Source of the DNA: Ciona savignyi
Taxonomy: Eukaryota > Chordata > Ascidiacea > Phlebobranchia > Cionidae
Direction of reading: 5' to 3'
Assembly: GCA_000149265.1 (NCBI GenBank)
Contig: CH003381.1
Span: forward strand, 350,038 to 414,037
DNA: 64,000 bases
The notes under the pieces were generated by a model that was given only the letters and a program-made list of their open reading frames with translations, was not told the origin of the DNA and made no database searches. Each line of letters begins with the position of its first letter. Within the stretch, counting starts at the first letter, position 1. The translations under genes and the position numbers were made by a program. Shown piece after piece: positions 25,101 to 35,700 of the stretch.

Positions 25101-25187
25101 TGGAAATACGACCACAAGTTGTGGCGCAAGGCTTTCTCGGTTTGGCAACGCGCTCAGAGCTACGGCGGCGGTGGAGTGTGTGGTTAA
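13166..25187 (+). CDS. Secreted multi-LU (Ly6/uPAR-like) cysteine-rich protein with duplicated helical modules
   Basis: Twenty-three exons: 13166-13229, 13968-14078, 14610-14786, 15475-15594, 15857-16033, 16234-16297 (cut by a gap), 16934-16963, 17400-17508, 17681-17792, 18408-18631, 18844-19010, 19267-19377, 19606-19782, 20320-20427, 20643-20822, 21098-21127, 21395-21503, 21652-21763, 22402-22613, 23164-23330, 23833-23971, 24333-24475, 25075-25187. All phases agree. About 985 codons are visible, plus the gap. Exon 1 encodes the signal peptide MKLVLAFSLILAVVTA followed by QEPQT. LU domains are shown by paired exons ending in CC-x4-CN (CCYGDRCNVPY, CCHNNECNMPY, CCSKEGCNVPY, CCSDNLCNVP). The tail ends GGGGVCG with no hydrophobic GPI signal, so the protein is probably secreted rather than anchored. 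Function unknown; LU proteins are usually ligands or receptors. Confidence 0.85.
13968..16297 (+). other. LU domains 1 and 2 and the first half of LU 3
   Basis: Each LU domain is split by one phase-1 intron into a first-half exon (T/L-C...C-x4-C-S/V-x-FYG pattern, 111 or 120 nt) and a second-half exon (GC...C...DCSTPEA...SC...CC-x4-CNxPY, 177 nt). LU1 is 13968-14078 plus 14610-14786. LU2 is 15475-15594 plus 15857-16033. The exon at 16234 starts LU3 (GPLCMEGFANADAG) and runs into the gap at 16298; its second half is not in the sequence. Confidence 0.8.
16298..16397. other. Assembly gap, 100 N
   Basis: A run of exactly 100 N, so probably a placeholder of unknown real size. It removes the end of the LU3 first-half exon and presumably the whole LU3 second-half exon, because the next exon found (16934) already belongs to the helical module. 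Confidence 0.95.
16629..16745 (-). mobile_element. SINE fragment
   Basis: Tail half of the SINE family on the reverse strand ('ttatccccgtaaacgatg', 'cgttatcacatgggcaatc', 'gagcttttgcagtgtg'), in the intron after the gap. Confidence 0.5.
16934..19010 (+). other. Helical cysteine module A, copy 1 (five exons)
   Basis: Exons of 30, 109, 112, 224 and 167 nt. They encode a CPTILEN micro-exon, a DLPLF-x-x-C segment with three further cysteines, a CFADVLTMCQEGFCDSLFA segment, a methionine-rich helical segment and a segment ending VPGCE. Copy 2 (21098-23330) has 30, 109, 112, 212 and 167 nt in the same order and phases. The fold is unknown to me. Amphipathic spacing and paired cysteines suggest a disulphide-bonded helical domain. 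Confidence 0.75.
18650..18775 (-). mobile_element. SINE fragment with tRNA-like head
   Basis: Reverse-strand head with a clear B-box region ('gcaggttcgaaactgg' on that strand) and adjacent body. It sits in the 212-bp intron between exons ending at 18631 and starting at 18844. Confidence 0.6.
19267..20822 (+). other. LU domains 4 and 5
   Basis: Exon pairs 19267-19377 with 19606-19782, and 20320-20427 with 20643-20822. The second halves show GC...CGAWDCSTPAG...CCSKEGCNVPY and GC...CSYDCSAPEF...CCSDNLCNVP. Lengths (111/177 and 108/180 nt) and phase-1 borders match LU1 and LU2, so the LU pair was duplicated as a block. Confidence 0.8.
21098..23330 (+). other. Helical cysteine module A, copy 2 (five exons)
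   Basis: Exons 21098-21127, 21395-21503, 21652-21763, 22402-22613 and 23164-23330 parallel copy 1 one for one (CPTIMEN, DLPLFSNC, QGGFCESLFAYIPG, VPGCE). The first three and the last are close in sequence. The fourth exon has diverged most and is 12 nt shorter. Confidence 0.75.
21986..22300 (+). mobile_element. tRNA-derived SINE with internal duplication
   Basis: Nearly full length, from the decayed head ('ggtggattagtgtgtcgcc') through 'ctagtcggttgtgtc' to the tail 'acaataaacatgaatatcc'. A segment of about 30 bp containing 'aaggaactaaatcatacac' is present twice in tandem (about 22139-22196). It lies in the intron 21764-22401. Confidence 0.7.
23833..25187 (+). other. C-terminal tail exons of the LU gene
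   Basis: Exons 23833-23971, 24333-24475 and 25075-25187 occur once only. They encode a cysteine-containing helical region (CGRQLNEAWLCDYISWR, then MTPECRQFAVKC...CDIPYC) and a basic, tryptophan-rich end closing with GGGGVCG before TAA at 25185-25187. No transmembrane or GPI-type tail is seen. Confidence 0.75.
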
Positions 25188-25407
25188 CTCAGCAATATCC
25201 ATTATTAATACCTCGGATTTACGATACTGTGCGACGTGTATTACGATTCTTTTTAATTGTAGTGCCTTAACCTTTATATGAACGCTGGGAACTGTTGATG
25301 ATATCCTTTGTTTGGGAATTATTGTCGTGGTTGCCAGTTTTCATATATTGGTTTCGTAAACTCGTTAATTAAAAGTCAGCCGTGCAATCGCACAGTGCAT
25401 GTGTAGA

Positions 25408-25413
25408 AATAAA
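25408..25413 (+). terminator. Probable poly(A) signal of the LU gene
   Basis: AATAAA 220 nt after the stop codon is the first canonical hexamer in this position. Confidence 0.5.
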
Positions 25414-26305
25414 ATTACTTCCCAATTAATTATGTGCTGCTTTTAAATTAAAGATATCAGACTGTGGGTCAGGTCAGGAGATGCATATTTTTAATGGGAG
25501 AACGATGTTTCTTCAGTTTTACTATACCTATGTATACGTTTTAGTACAACTCTGCAGAGTTATCACACAGGCGCTGGTCAGATTGACCAGCGCCCACCGT
25601 CGGGTTAACTAAACTAATACAATGTTTTGTGTTTACTTAACGATGTAGGTCAATAGAATTGTTGTGGCCGAATGATGCAGGTCAGTAGAAGTGCTGTGGC
25701 CGAATGATTACAGCATAGTATGATTTCAGCGATCGATTTGTAGCGGCTGCTTATTTAATATTTAAGAACTTATTTGAATTTGGACTTTACACGTTAGACG
25801 GGTAGCAGTTTTGCTTTATTATTAATATTTGTGTGACTCCGATAACGCAACGGTACAATTACAATAATACATAAGCATAACCGGCTACGTATTGCACCAG
25901 AGCCTAGGCTATACAGACTGTGGATTTGGATACACAGTTCTGTAGGCCTAGGGTCTGTGTTTCTTTCTGATGAAATAAAGTCTTTTATATGTGATTTGGC
26001 AACAAGGAAAAAATGGGATAAAGAATATCTAAAACACGAACAATAGATTAAGTTTGCGCTCCGTACAATAAAATATCTCCGCACGTTGAATTTAGAAGTT
26101 TTCTCAAGTCGCGCTGATCGCATCGTAAATTTAGACAGCCGTTCGTCTTTTAGAGATTCCTTTGTTCCTTGTAATTTTCTTGTCACCAGCAGCCAATTAT
26201 GTCGGTACGACAGATTAATGTACAGAATTTTATAGTAAGACCTTAAGTTGAGAAGGATCCATCTTTTCCTCAAAACTTAATATGGCAAAAATCAAAAAAT
26301 ATTTG

Positions 26306-26313
26306 TGACGTCA
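26306..26313. promoter_or_regulatory. CRE-type palindrome TGACGTCA
   Basis: A perfect ATF/CREB octamer inside 'tttgtgacgtcacaat', about 430 bp upstream of the inferred 5'UTR donor of the zinc-finger gene. It could belong to that promoter. Single sites of this length also occur by chance. Confidence 0.3.
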
Positions 26314-26743
26314 CAATGTCGATCAGCTGTTTAGTTGGAGAGTGTGTCAGCAATACGTTAAACCGTTGGCTATTGTTTTGGTAATTGACTCTCAGAGATT
26401 AAATTATTCGACAACCGAAATTGGTATAGTAAAAACTTTGTACATAACAAGTTTAAGTTTAATAAAGAAATACCAGGTATCCCATGGCTTTTACCGTATG
26501 AAACAGTTTTTCACTACTTTTTTTTAATTTAAGAAATATAAACATTCTACAAATATTTCTAAAAAGCTATTTTCTTTCCGGGCCAACCCTTACACAGCTG
26601 CTTTCCGATTTTTCATATTATCATGTCTCTCTCTCTTTTTTTTTCTCTATTTATATACATAGTCACAATTTTATCTAAATATAGGTACGACAACCACTGA
26701 AGCGCTTGTTTCTTGATTATGCATTTCAATTTTGTGTTGTCGA

Positions 26744-26858
26744 GTAAGTGCGATTAGGCAATCGATTCTTTTTGCTTGGGAGTAGACCTACAAAAGAAAC
26801 AGGTTGTTGTGGCAATAATATTTGCATGTTAAATATTTGCATGTTTTATATCTTACAG
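26744..26858 (+). other. Probable 5'UTR intron of the zinc-finger gene
   Basis: A strong donor (cga|gtaagtg) and acceptor (atcttacag) lie upstream of the start codon. After splicing, an upstream ATG at 26859 opens a 15-codon uORF that stops at 26906, 11 nt before the main ATG at 26918, so translation of the main frame may be uORF-controlled. Confidence 0.45.
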
Positions 26859-26917
26859 ATGACCTTAGAACATAACATTTTTTCTCTATATCCGCAATTG
26901 ATTTAAAAGCAATCTGG

Positions 26918-28459
26918 ATGGAAAATACAAGAAAATGCCAATGTAATGCTTGTAAACAGACATTCAGTAATTATGCTAAACTCAAAGTTTATTTAAAAAT
27001 TCACACTGGAGAAAAAACGTTTAAATGTAAAGTCTGTGAAAAATCATTCGATAATAATGAGGCTTTAAAATTTCACAAAACACTGCACATAGGGGAGAAA
27101 CCATACAAATGTGACGTTTGTAATAAATTGTTTGAATGGGCTTCCGCTTTGAAGGCTCATAGACTAGTCCATAGCGACGAAAGACCATACAAATGTACGA
27201 TATGTGAAAAGTCATTTAAAGCATCAAGGACTTTGAAAAAACATCAAAGAACGCACAATGGAAATAAAACTTGCAAATGCCCGGTGTGTGACAAGCTCTT
27301 TTATGACCGTGTAGGTTTAAGAAGCCACCAATTGGTCCACATGGATGAAAAACCTTTTCAATGCACACACTGCGACAAAACATTTAAGCGACTTGGCGAC
27401 CTTAATACACACAAGAAAATCCACAGTGATGCGAAGCCGTACAAATGCGAGGTGTGTGACAAATGCTTTAAACAATCCAGTCAATTAATACATCATCGAT
27501 GGAGTCACACAGAGGATTATACATGGAAATGTGAAGTGTGTGATAGGTTGTTTAAATACTCCTATAATTTGAAAAAACACTTAGTAACTCACGCCAAAAT
27601 CAAACCTTATAATTGTGAAGTGTGTCAGAAGATGTTTAATCGAGCTGCTGAATGTAGGCAACACCTTAGAATTCATACTGGAGAGAGGCCTTTTAAATGT
27701 GACGTTTGTGATAAAACATTCAAGCAATATTGTTCTTTGACATTGCACAAAAAAATACACATTGGACAGAAAATTCATGAATGTGCTGTGTGTAGTAAAT
27801 CCTTTCTTCTGGCTATGCAGTTAAAAAGACACTACATAGTTCACACTGGAGAGAAACGTTACAAATGTGAAGTGTGTGAGAAATCATATGCTAGTTCCGC
27901 CTATTTGACGAATCACCAACGAATTCATAGTGGGGAGAGACCTTACAAATGTCAACTGTGTGATAAATCCTTTTATCAAATTTCATATTTGAAAAGCCAC
28001 CAATTTGTCCACACTGAAATAAGGCGGTTCAAGTGTGGTATTTGTAATAAAATGTTTAAACAGTCTTGCAACATGAAAAATCACCAAAAATCCCATATTG
28101 ATGAGAAACCGCACAAATGTGAGCAATGTGGTAAGTCATTCAAACAGGCTTATATTTTGAAAAAACATATGCTCATCCATATCGGAAAAAAACACCACAA
28201 ATGTGACTTGTGCGATAAAACGTTCATCTACTTTTCCGATTGTCAGCGCCACCGAAAAACTCATTCAGGAGAGAAGCCCTACAGATGTGATGTATGTGAT
28301 AAATCCTACACCAGTGTAAGAAACTTGAAAACCCACCAAACAGTTCACACCGGGAAAAAACCTTACCAATGTGATGCATGCGATCAATCTTTTTTCAAAT
28401 CGGCTGAGTTAAAATCACATCAAATTATTCATGCCCAGGAGAAACCATGTGAAGAATAA
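26918..28459 (+). CDS. C2H2 zinc-finger protein with 18 fingers
   Basis: One uninterrupted 513-codon frame. It is almost entirely a tandem array of C-x2-C-x12-H-x3-H fingers joined by linkers of TGEKPY type (for example HTGEKTF, HIGEKPY, HSGERPY). I count 18 units. The first has tyrosine where the first zinc-binding histidine should be (LKVYLKIH), so it probably does not bind zinc; the other 17 are complete. No KRAB, SCAN, BTB or other effector domain is present. The N-terminus has only eight residues before the first finger pair. Family knowledge says such proteins bind DNA in the nucleus. The target is unknown. The ATG is preceded by an in-frame-independent uORF, and an ATTAAA at 28496-28501 may serve for polyadenylation. 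Confidence 0.9.
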   Translation: MENTRKCQCNACKQTFSNYAKLKVYLKIHTGEKTFKCKVCEKSFDNNEALKFHKTLHIGEKPYKCDVCNKLFEWASALKAHRLVHSDERPYKCTICEKSFKASRTLKKHQRTHNGNKTCKCPVCDKLFYDRVGLRSHQLVHMDEKPFQCTHCDKTFKRLGDLNTHKKIHSDAKPYKCEVCDKCFKQSSQLIHHRWSHTEDYTWKCEVCDRLFKYSYNLKKHLVTHAKIKPYNCEVCQKMFNRAAECRQHLRIHTGERPFKCDVCDKTFKQYCSLTLHKKIHIGQKIHECAVCSKSFLLAMQLKRHYIVHTGEKRYKCEVCEKSYASSAYLTNHQRIHSGERPYKCQLCDKSFYQISYLKSHQFVHTEIRRFKCGICNKMFKQSCNMKNHQKSHIDEKPHKCEQCGKSFKQAYILKKHMLIHIGKKHHKCDLCDKTFIYFSDCQRHRKTHSGEKPYRCDVCDKSYTSVRNLKTHQTVHTGKKPYQCDACDQSFFKSAELKSHQIIHAQEKPCEE

Positions 28460-28495
28460 GTTTGTGTTTCCTTGTAGAAATTAGGAGATAAAAAC

Positions 28496-28501
28496 ATTAA
28501 A
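28496..28501 (+). terminator. Possible poly(A) signal (ATTAAA) of the zinc-finger gene
   Basis: This is the first hexamer of the common variant form, 37 nt after the stop codon. The spacing is short but usable. Confidence 0.35.
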
Positions 28502-28616
28502 GAAATTGTACCAAAGTGCTGTGGAATAGATTTTGTTCATGGCTTTCATACTTGGGTGGTGGAAACATTCTTTATCAGATATTTTCTGCCAAAAATTAAG
28601 AAATGAGGTATTAAAG

Positions 28617-28741
28617 CAGGGGTCGGCAACCTTTCACAAGCTGAGGATCCGAAACCAAATTCTGCAGGAACTCAGCAGGCCATAATAATTTGTAATAAAG
28701 GGCTTCCGGACATACAATTTTGCTTGGGTCGTCAACCCCTG
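28617..28741. mobile_element. Short hAT-like MITE remnant
   Basis: Starts 'caggggtcggcaacctttc', the same terminus type as the element at 11215-11464, and ends in the inverted form 'gtcgtcaacccctg'. No convincing 8-bp target duplication flanks it, so the borders are uncertain. Confidence 0.45.
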
Positions 28742-29661
28742 GCCCAAAAAGTATTTCATTATAAAAAACTTCAACGTGAATTATGTTAAATGTGCTTTTT
28801 GTTTTTTAGATTAGTTTTTAGCTTTAATAGAGGCTGGGTCCTTACACCCTAGCGAGAAGGCGCATAGATGGTAAATTTATTTAGTACCAACCTAAAGGAA
28901 ACACCTACCCATTGTGGCTTCTCTTTGTGGTGAAATTTAGTTTTTTTTAATGGTAATGCATGCAGACGGCATGGCCCTTTATCCTGATTTTGTAATACAT
29001 ATATTGTGTATTGGTACTGTAGCGTCTTAGTTCCATTGTGCCTTTTTCTTGAGTTTTAATTATTATTTGTGACTTAGTATTTTTTTAGATCCTTGTTTAG
29101 TTATTACATTGTGATTAGTTTATTTTGTTCATTCCGTATTTTTCTAGTTTTCCTGTGTTTTTGGAGTTGCATGTTGAACAGTTGAAAAACTTGAACCAAA
29201 AGGGTTTAGAACCTGTGTGCCAAGCATTAACTAGATCACGTTGTGAGCAAACAATATATGGTTTAGATGGAACAGTAGGTAAATACAATATGAGCCTCCC
29301 ATTTGTTGGTATCATAAATTCATTATTTAGCGGTGCAAATACTGTAGCCTTGTGTTCAAACTTTACCATTTTGTGCTGTTTAGTGAAGCGCACAGTTTTA
29401 ATATGGTTATCTGTGACATATCTTGTTCCTAACTATTTTTTTAATATATTACGTCATACCTCATTGTAGTTTTTATTAGTCATATGTAATCATGATATGT
29501 AGCCACTGTAAATTTTGATTTACTTGTAGTTTTAGGTGTGCGGTTCTAGACGTAAAGTTATAATAAACGAAGCCAGAATGAATTTTGAGAAATTGTTTGA
29601 AACATAGACAAATAATAGAGTAGAAGACTTGGTCAACGCACAGTTGAAGTTGATTATGTTC
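28742..29661. other. Region between the convergent zinc-finger and giant genes
   Basis: AT-rich DNA with no supported gene. Open stretches on both strands at 29115-29469 are intron-free but resemble no family and overlap antisense; they are not called. Confidence 0.5.
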
Positions 29662-29667
29662 TTTATT
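29662..29667 (-). terminator. Probable poly(A) signal of the giant minus-strand gene
   Basis: TTTATT on the plus strand reads AATAAA on the minus strand, 130 nt beyond the stop codon at 29797-29799. Confidence 0.5.
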
Positions 29668-29796
29668 ACTATTCACAGCGATGAGATGGTGCAAAATATT
29701 TGTGGAATCAATGGAATACGTACAGTGTGAATGATTGGGGCAAAAAATCACATAATAAGTGCAAAACTACCAGTACTAGATTCACTGCATGACAGT

Positions 29797-32700
29797 CTAC
29801 TTTGAAACACGAAGTTTTTCCTGGATTTTCATTTCTGTGCGGCGCATTTGATCAGTCAAATGATCTTTCCGAGCTTCCATGTTGAAAATCTTTTTCTCAG
29901 ACAGCTTCTGGTCTTCAGCTGGGTAACAAATATATTTTAAGAAGACGGGACATGGTCAGTTTATTGGAATAGCGTGTTTCCGCATGTTATTCACAAAATA
30001 ATGGTATCTTTACCAGCAAGATAGTTACATTGCCTAAAGTTAAGGCGTTTAACACCAGGTAATGGATTTACATACTTTATAAATATATTTTAGGAAGATT
30101 GGAATAATCTTTTAACAAGTGGTCAGTTTATTTTTGCATGTTAGTCACAAAATTATGGAAACCATCATTTTTAAAACCAGCGAGCAATATGCCTGAACCA
30201 GTGGTTAAGGTGTTTATGACACCTCTAATGTGGAGATTATTATCCTTAAAATTAAGCCAAGAAAAGTTACCTTCATTGGTTTGCTTCAGATGATCTTGTA
30301 TAGCATTCTGGCTGTTAATGCAATCCATAAACTGTGCTTGAAGTTGGTCAAGTTCATTGTACAGTCTGACAACTTGTTGTTGGATTACCATCTTCGCATC
30401 GCGTGGTATCAGCGCTCGCTGTGCCTCTGCTTGCATCAATCTAAGAATAAGTGGGTTATGAGAAGAAAGCAGATGTGACCAGGTTTGTGTTGGGTTCAAT
30501 TGTTATCCTGACCACTTTCCCTCAACTGCTGTGTCTCTTGCTAACTCAACAACGGCTAATCGGGCATTGTAATTAAATTAGTATAGCCTGGGTAAGTTTA
30601 CCCTAAGGCTTACTTAAGTCTACTACAATGTAAGAAGTCCTGCAGCTCATATACACAGTATCGGGGGTTCACATGAAAACTTAGATGTACAGGCACACTG
30701 CTCAGAACTTAAAAGTTTTTTGTAAGTTCCCAACTCATTATAGGCTTGCACTGAGACCATTTGATATATAAATCGGTCAAATACCCATTCGGCCACACAA
30801 CTGTGACTTTCATTTCCCCATCCATGAGAGCAATGACCATGGAAAACTTACGCATCAACATGTTGCTGCGGTTTGGCCAACTGGAGCATTTTCTTCGTCG
30901 CCACTTGTTGGTTCTCAAAACTTCTCGATTCTAGTTTCTTGCTGATGGTGGCGCTGTTCTGGAAGCTTCCATACTTCACCACTCTGTCCGCAAAACCCTG
31001 TGATGTTGATAAGATTTAGGTCAATACTTTTTTCATATTACAAAAAGCAAATAACGACACAGGAAGAGGAAAAGAATACAAAACGAAGTTTAAATAGAAT
31101 TTTAATTAAATAGAATTTTTATTACAATATTGGAACAAACGATTTGAGGTGGGTGATGTGCTACCTTGTCAGTAAAGCCATGCAGTGTGTCGGTGTCCAT
31201 GAGATTATCCAGGATACTCAAACTCAGGTCTTTCCCATCCCCTCTGACCACAGGGAGGATGGGACTCTTGTTGGCTGAACGAGCTCGAGCGAAGAAGAGA
31301 TCCTCGCAGGCAATCTTCAAAGCCTAAAAAAAAAAAAATTAGTATAAGCACATGTATGTTAGCCGTTTATGATCCCTAAAGGCATCAATTTAACCCACTT
31401 GTGTGTATGTAGCTTAATATATCATATCAGGGCTTTCGGAAGAGAATTATAAGCTTAAATACATAATCGTGCCCAGGAGGACTTATATATATACAACAAT
31501 AGATGAGGAGGCAAAGAACGCACACATGTATGTGTACCTTATAGAAAGCTCGAAGAAAGTATGGGTCGGAATCATTGTCCATTTGTCCGACGGAGATGTG
31601 CGACAAGCAATGGACAAGGACCATTATGAAGTCACCAACAGAAGTGAGATGCTCGGCACGGATGTACAAAGTACGATCGGCGTGTTTGTAGAAGAACGAG
31701 TTGCGGAATGCATTGTTGTGGTAGTTGTTCGCCGGTACATTCCTCGCCAGTACTACCGCCACACGCTCCTGTAAATTTCCATGTGTTTAGTTGTAACATC
31801 GCATTGTAAGCTTAAGGCCACAATACATACAATATAGGTTCGGATATTTTATGCTATAAATGTCATTTCCCATCTATATGGATGGGAAAACAAATCAGAG
31901 CTATCACAGACAAATTATAACCTTTCTACTCACAGCCAGATAACCTTGTGTCTACGCCGGGTTACTGAAGATAGTGCTGTGTTTTGTTTTATGAAAATAT
32001 TATGCACAGTGACTAACTGCCAGCTCGTATATAAAACTTGACAACATTCCCGTATTTTGACTGTAAGCCTGTGGTAATCTGACCAATAAACCAACGTTAA
32101 AACTACCACCCTGCACTTTTCACAACGAATTTCCCATCTTTATTTTAACCACAAGTGGCTAATCACAACGCTCACGTTGATGTTAAGCGCTGGTTGCAGC
32201 AAATCGACAACAAACATTCCAAACTTGTAGATGATGTATTGGCTCGGGTTCAGCTTGGACACATCCATCGTAGCCAGTGAACCATCCAACAGCCACTGGG
32301 CGTCCTGGGGGTAAGAAGGGTAGATACAGATTAAGTTAACAACATCGCATAGAAAACAGTGACCCCAGCTTGGGTATTTACTCAAACAAGCCTACATGTT
32401 AGTAACCGGTTTGGTTGTTACATGCTAACACTCTTCCAGTCTGTGCATTATCTAGTGTCAGTCAGACAGTTATGTTCTTGGGCAGGTCACTCATGTCACC
32501 TTGGTTTTAATCAACCATATACACACTACAATAACTCACACAACCTGACTGTGGGCACAAGGTAATACCCACAATGGCACAAGGTGATAACGTACAGTAC
32601 ATATCCATTTGGATATAAATACATTATTTTATATATAGGATTAGGAAACCCAAGCAAACATAAAAAAACAACATTTACATTGAGGTCAATAAACGGTGAT

Positions 32701-35700
32701 GAAGTTGCTCCTTTCATATTTCCCTTGTTGAAACCGGCTCTTAACTTGGCCTCTAATACATCCAGTTCCTATTAATTAAAACATGATGATAAATACTGTT
32801 TCATTTCCAATATCAATACAAGTACCTGAGCAAAGTTTTGAACCATTACTGTCCATGATGCGCCATGAGGCTTGCCGTCAATATGGGCATCGACGCTGGA
32901 AAACAAAGGAGCATTAGAAGGTGACACTTCCACTTTAATGTAATGTACGTCTTAAAGGTTCGCTTTAATAAGTTGTCAATTACATATATATGTCCATATG
33001 CTTTTTGGGCGTGCTTTACTGGGTGATTGGGCAATGGTATGTGGACAGATCCAACAATCATCGGATAGGTTATATACTTATGCACGGTAATACAACAAAC
33101 TGCAATACATCAAGCCAACAAAGTCTAAACACAAACATTCATTCTGTGCTAAGCAGTCTGCACTGACAATTTTTTTTGTTTAAAACTTACATAAAGCTTG
33201 AAAATAAAGAAAGACAGACAGTCGTGAAAGCACTTGATCAACTTAATGATTATGATGTCTACCTCTCAATGTCTGCAAGGTGATGTCCGTCAAGCGTCTC
33301 TTCATCTTTCCTCATCTTGAGCTCTTCTGTTGACTCCCGATCCAAACTGTGCTCCGAAGCTGCACTTCCGGAGGACCCAATGCTGGTTGCCGAGGACGAC
33401 TGCAGCCTCTTCTTCCGGCGAGCAGCGAGTTTCTCCTCCAACTTCTTCTTGACCCGAGCTTTCTCCGCCGTCAGATTATCCTGCCGAACAACTGGTTAGT
33501 ACAAACACCCAAACACCGGCGATGTGCTGACAGCCTAATGGTGACGAGATCGAAACCCAATTGCTAGTCATTTGCTAGCTGCTAGTCAATAATACTTTTT
33601 TGACTCCATTAGACTTAACAATATCACACGTTAAAAACATCAAGTACATCCCTACAATTTCTATTTCAATTTTCTATATCCTACATTTTCTACAAATTTA
33701 TAAAATTTCCTACTTTCACCGCGACACCCAACATAGTTTTGAGTTAGAGGGCCTTTATGGACTACATTCCTAAAGTCATGTCATCCTACGACAAGTAACA
33801 CAAACCTCGATTTTCTTGACATTTTGTCGATGTTCTTTCAGCAACCTCTCTTTCTCGTCACCCGACAAGTTCGAAGCCAATATCTCGCGTTCCTTCTTAT
33901 CGGCCTCCTGTTTAGAATGAACCTCCTTCTGAGATATCTCAGTCATATCTTCCAACAACTCCTGGTCGATAATCTTCTCGTTTGCTGCATTTGAGATAAT
34001 AATGCTTTCAAGCCTCCCAACCAAGTCATACCACCTATACTGACAGTAACCCATGTTTAATTGGACAGTTACCCATATGGATCACCCTTAGTTACCCATG
34101 TTTAACTGGCCTATAATGCATATAAGTCACCCATAAAAAGTTACCCATGTTTACCTGGACAGATACCCATAAGTTACCCCTAAACAGTTACTTATGTTTA
34201 TTTACCAATCTACACAGGCATTTTAACCAAACCACACCAGTTTGTGAAAATACCATCCAACATACACAATGTAAGTTATGTAACTCCAAACCTTCATTCC
34301 TGGCCTTCCTTCTTTCTTCCTTCAGCTGCTGAATCTTCGCGTCAATCTCCAATCTCTTGCGTTCCTTGAAAGCCTGGGCTTCCTTGGCAGCAGAGGACGA
34401 CTCATCAGCGTATTGCTGCATCAGCATCTGAGCAAGAAGAATAACATCACGCCGTTGAAAACAGAAGGATATTTTTTTGCTTCTTTATTGCAACATTTAG
34501 GTAGAGAAGAGATGAACTATAGTATTAAAACATGTTAATATTATTTATATTAATATATATTTATTAACAGTATAACAAGATGTGACTTATAAACCCAATA
34601 AAAATAAATTTACGAATATTTACAAAAATTTCAAATTAATAAGATAATGAAAAATGGCGTATCAAAATAAAATGTTCAGTAAAATGCGACCAGCATTGCA
34701 GGGACAGAAGTCACACACCTGCTCAGGGTTGAAGCGTTGCAAGGCATCGGATAGCTCCATAAGGTGGTTCTCACGAAGCTTGAGCTTGCTCTCGGCATGT
34801 TTCACCTCGACTTTCGTCAGTGCAGCTCTTACGGAGTCTTTCATAGCAGATTCGCTCGCATTGTCAAATGCTTTAAGCTCTGGGAGAACATGAAATTATG
34901 AATATGTAGGCGGTTAGTATAGTCGATTAGCACATCCGATGTCAGCTAAAAGGTTTCGTATCAAAACCAGCTGCTTGCTGGTTGTGCTCTGTGTCGCTTA
35001 GTAGACATCGCCTGAATCTAATGGATTAATAAGTAGTATCAAGACAGTAGAAACTTGATAAATGCCCCGTTATACCCCATCAGTTTTTTCATCCACAGAG
35101 CTTAAACATGACTATCCTATCATATAACAAATGTCAACAACCTTTTAAGATTGAAACTACAATTAAATATCATTGTGAAAAGTTTTAAAAGTGCTTAAAG
35201 GTTATTGCTGAGGTTAAAATATGATTCAACTTTAATCGGGTGACTAAACCTCTATCGCACAAGATCTGCACGATACTTTGAAGCCAACAAGAACAGATAA
35301 GTCATGCAGTAGAAATCCAGGCCTCATACTCTGATATTACCTTCCTTGTGCTTGGCTTCCAGCTTCTTCTTCAGTTTGAGGACTTTATTAGCAGGTTCCC
35401 CTGCATGGTTGACCAATAGTTGGGAGACTTCATCCGCATATTGAGTCGTCAACTTCTCTCTTGCTGTTTCCCTTTCCGATGTGGCCTAGACAGAATTGCG
35501 GGCTAATATCTCAGTGCTGATTAACTTAAAAATTACTAGTTAAAACTTAGAAGAACGAAATTAACCGTGATACACGTGATGAAAAAGTATTTAACCGTGA
35601 TATATGTGATGAATTAACCATGATACACATGATGAAAAAGTGATTTTGTCTCAATCCACCCATGTCTTCTTTAAACACATTAAATTGATTTTTATTTATT

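Larger units (their letters stand above)
25188..26650. other. Intergenic region between the LU gene and the zinc-finger gene
   Basis: Contains the LU-gene 3'UTR, a small SINE-like piece at about 25560-25625 and AT-rich DNA. A 159-codon open stretch on the minus strand (25794-26273) has no recognisable features and is not called. The right end holds a perfect CRE-type palindrome (26306-26313). Confidence 0.5.

Noticed and set aside
25794-26273. 159-codon open frame on the minus strand
   Set aside because: No domain, no splice context, no start context and odd composition; probably chance in AT-rich intergenic DNA.
29115-29469. Overlapping open frames on both strands near the zinc-finger 3' end
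   Set aside because: Both are modest in length, mutually antisense and unlike any family; likely 3'UTR or intergenic.
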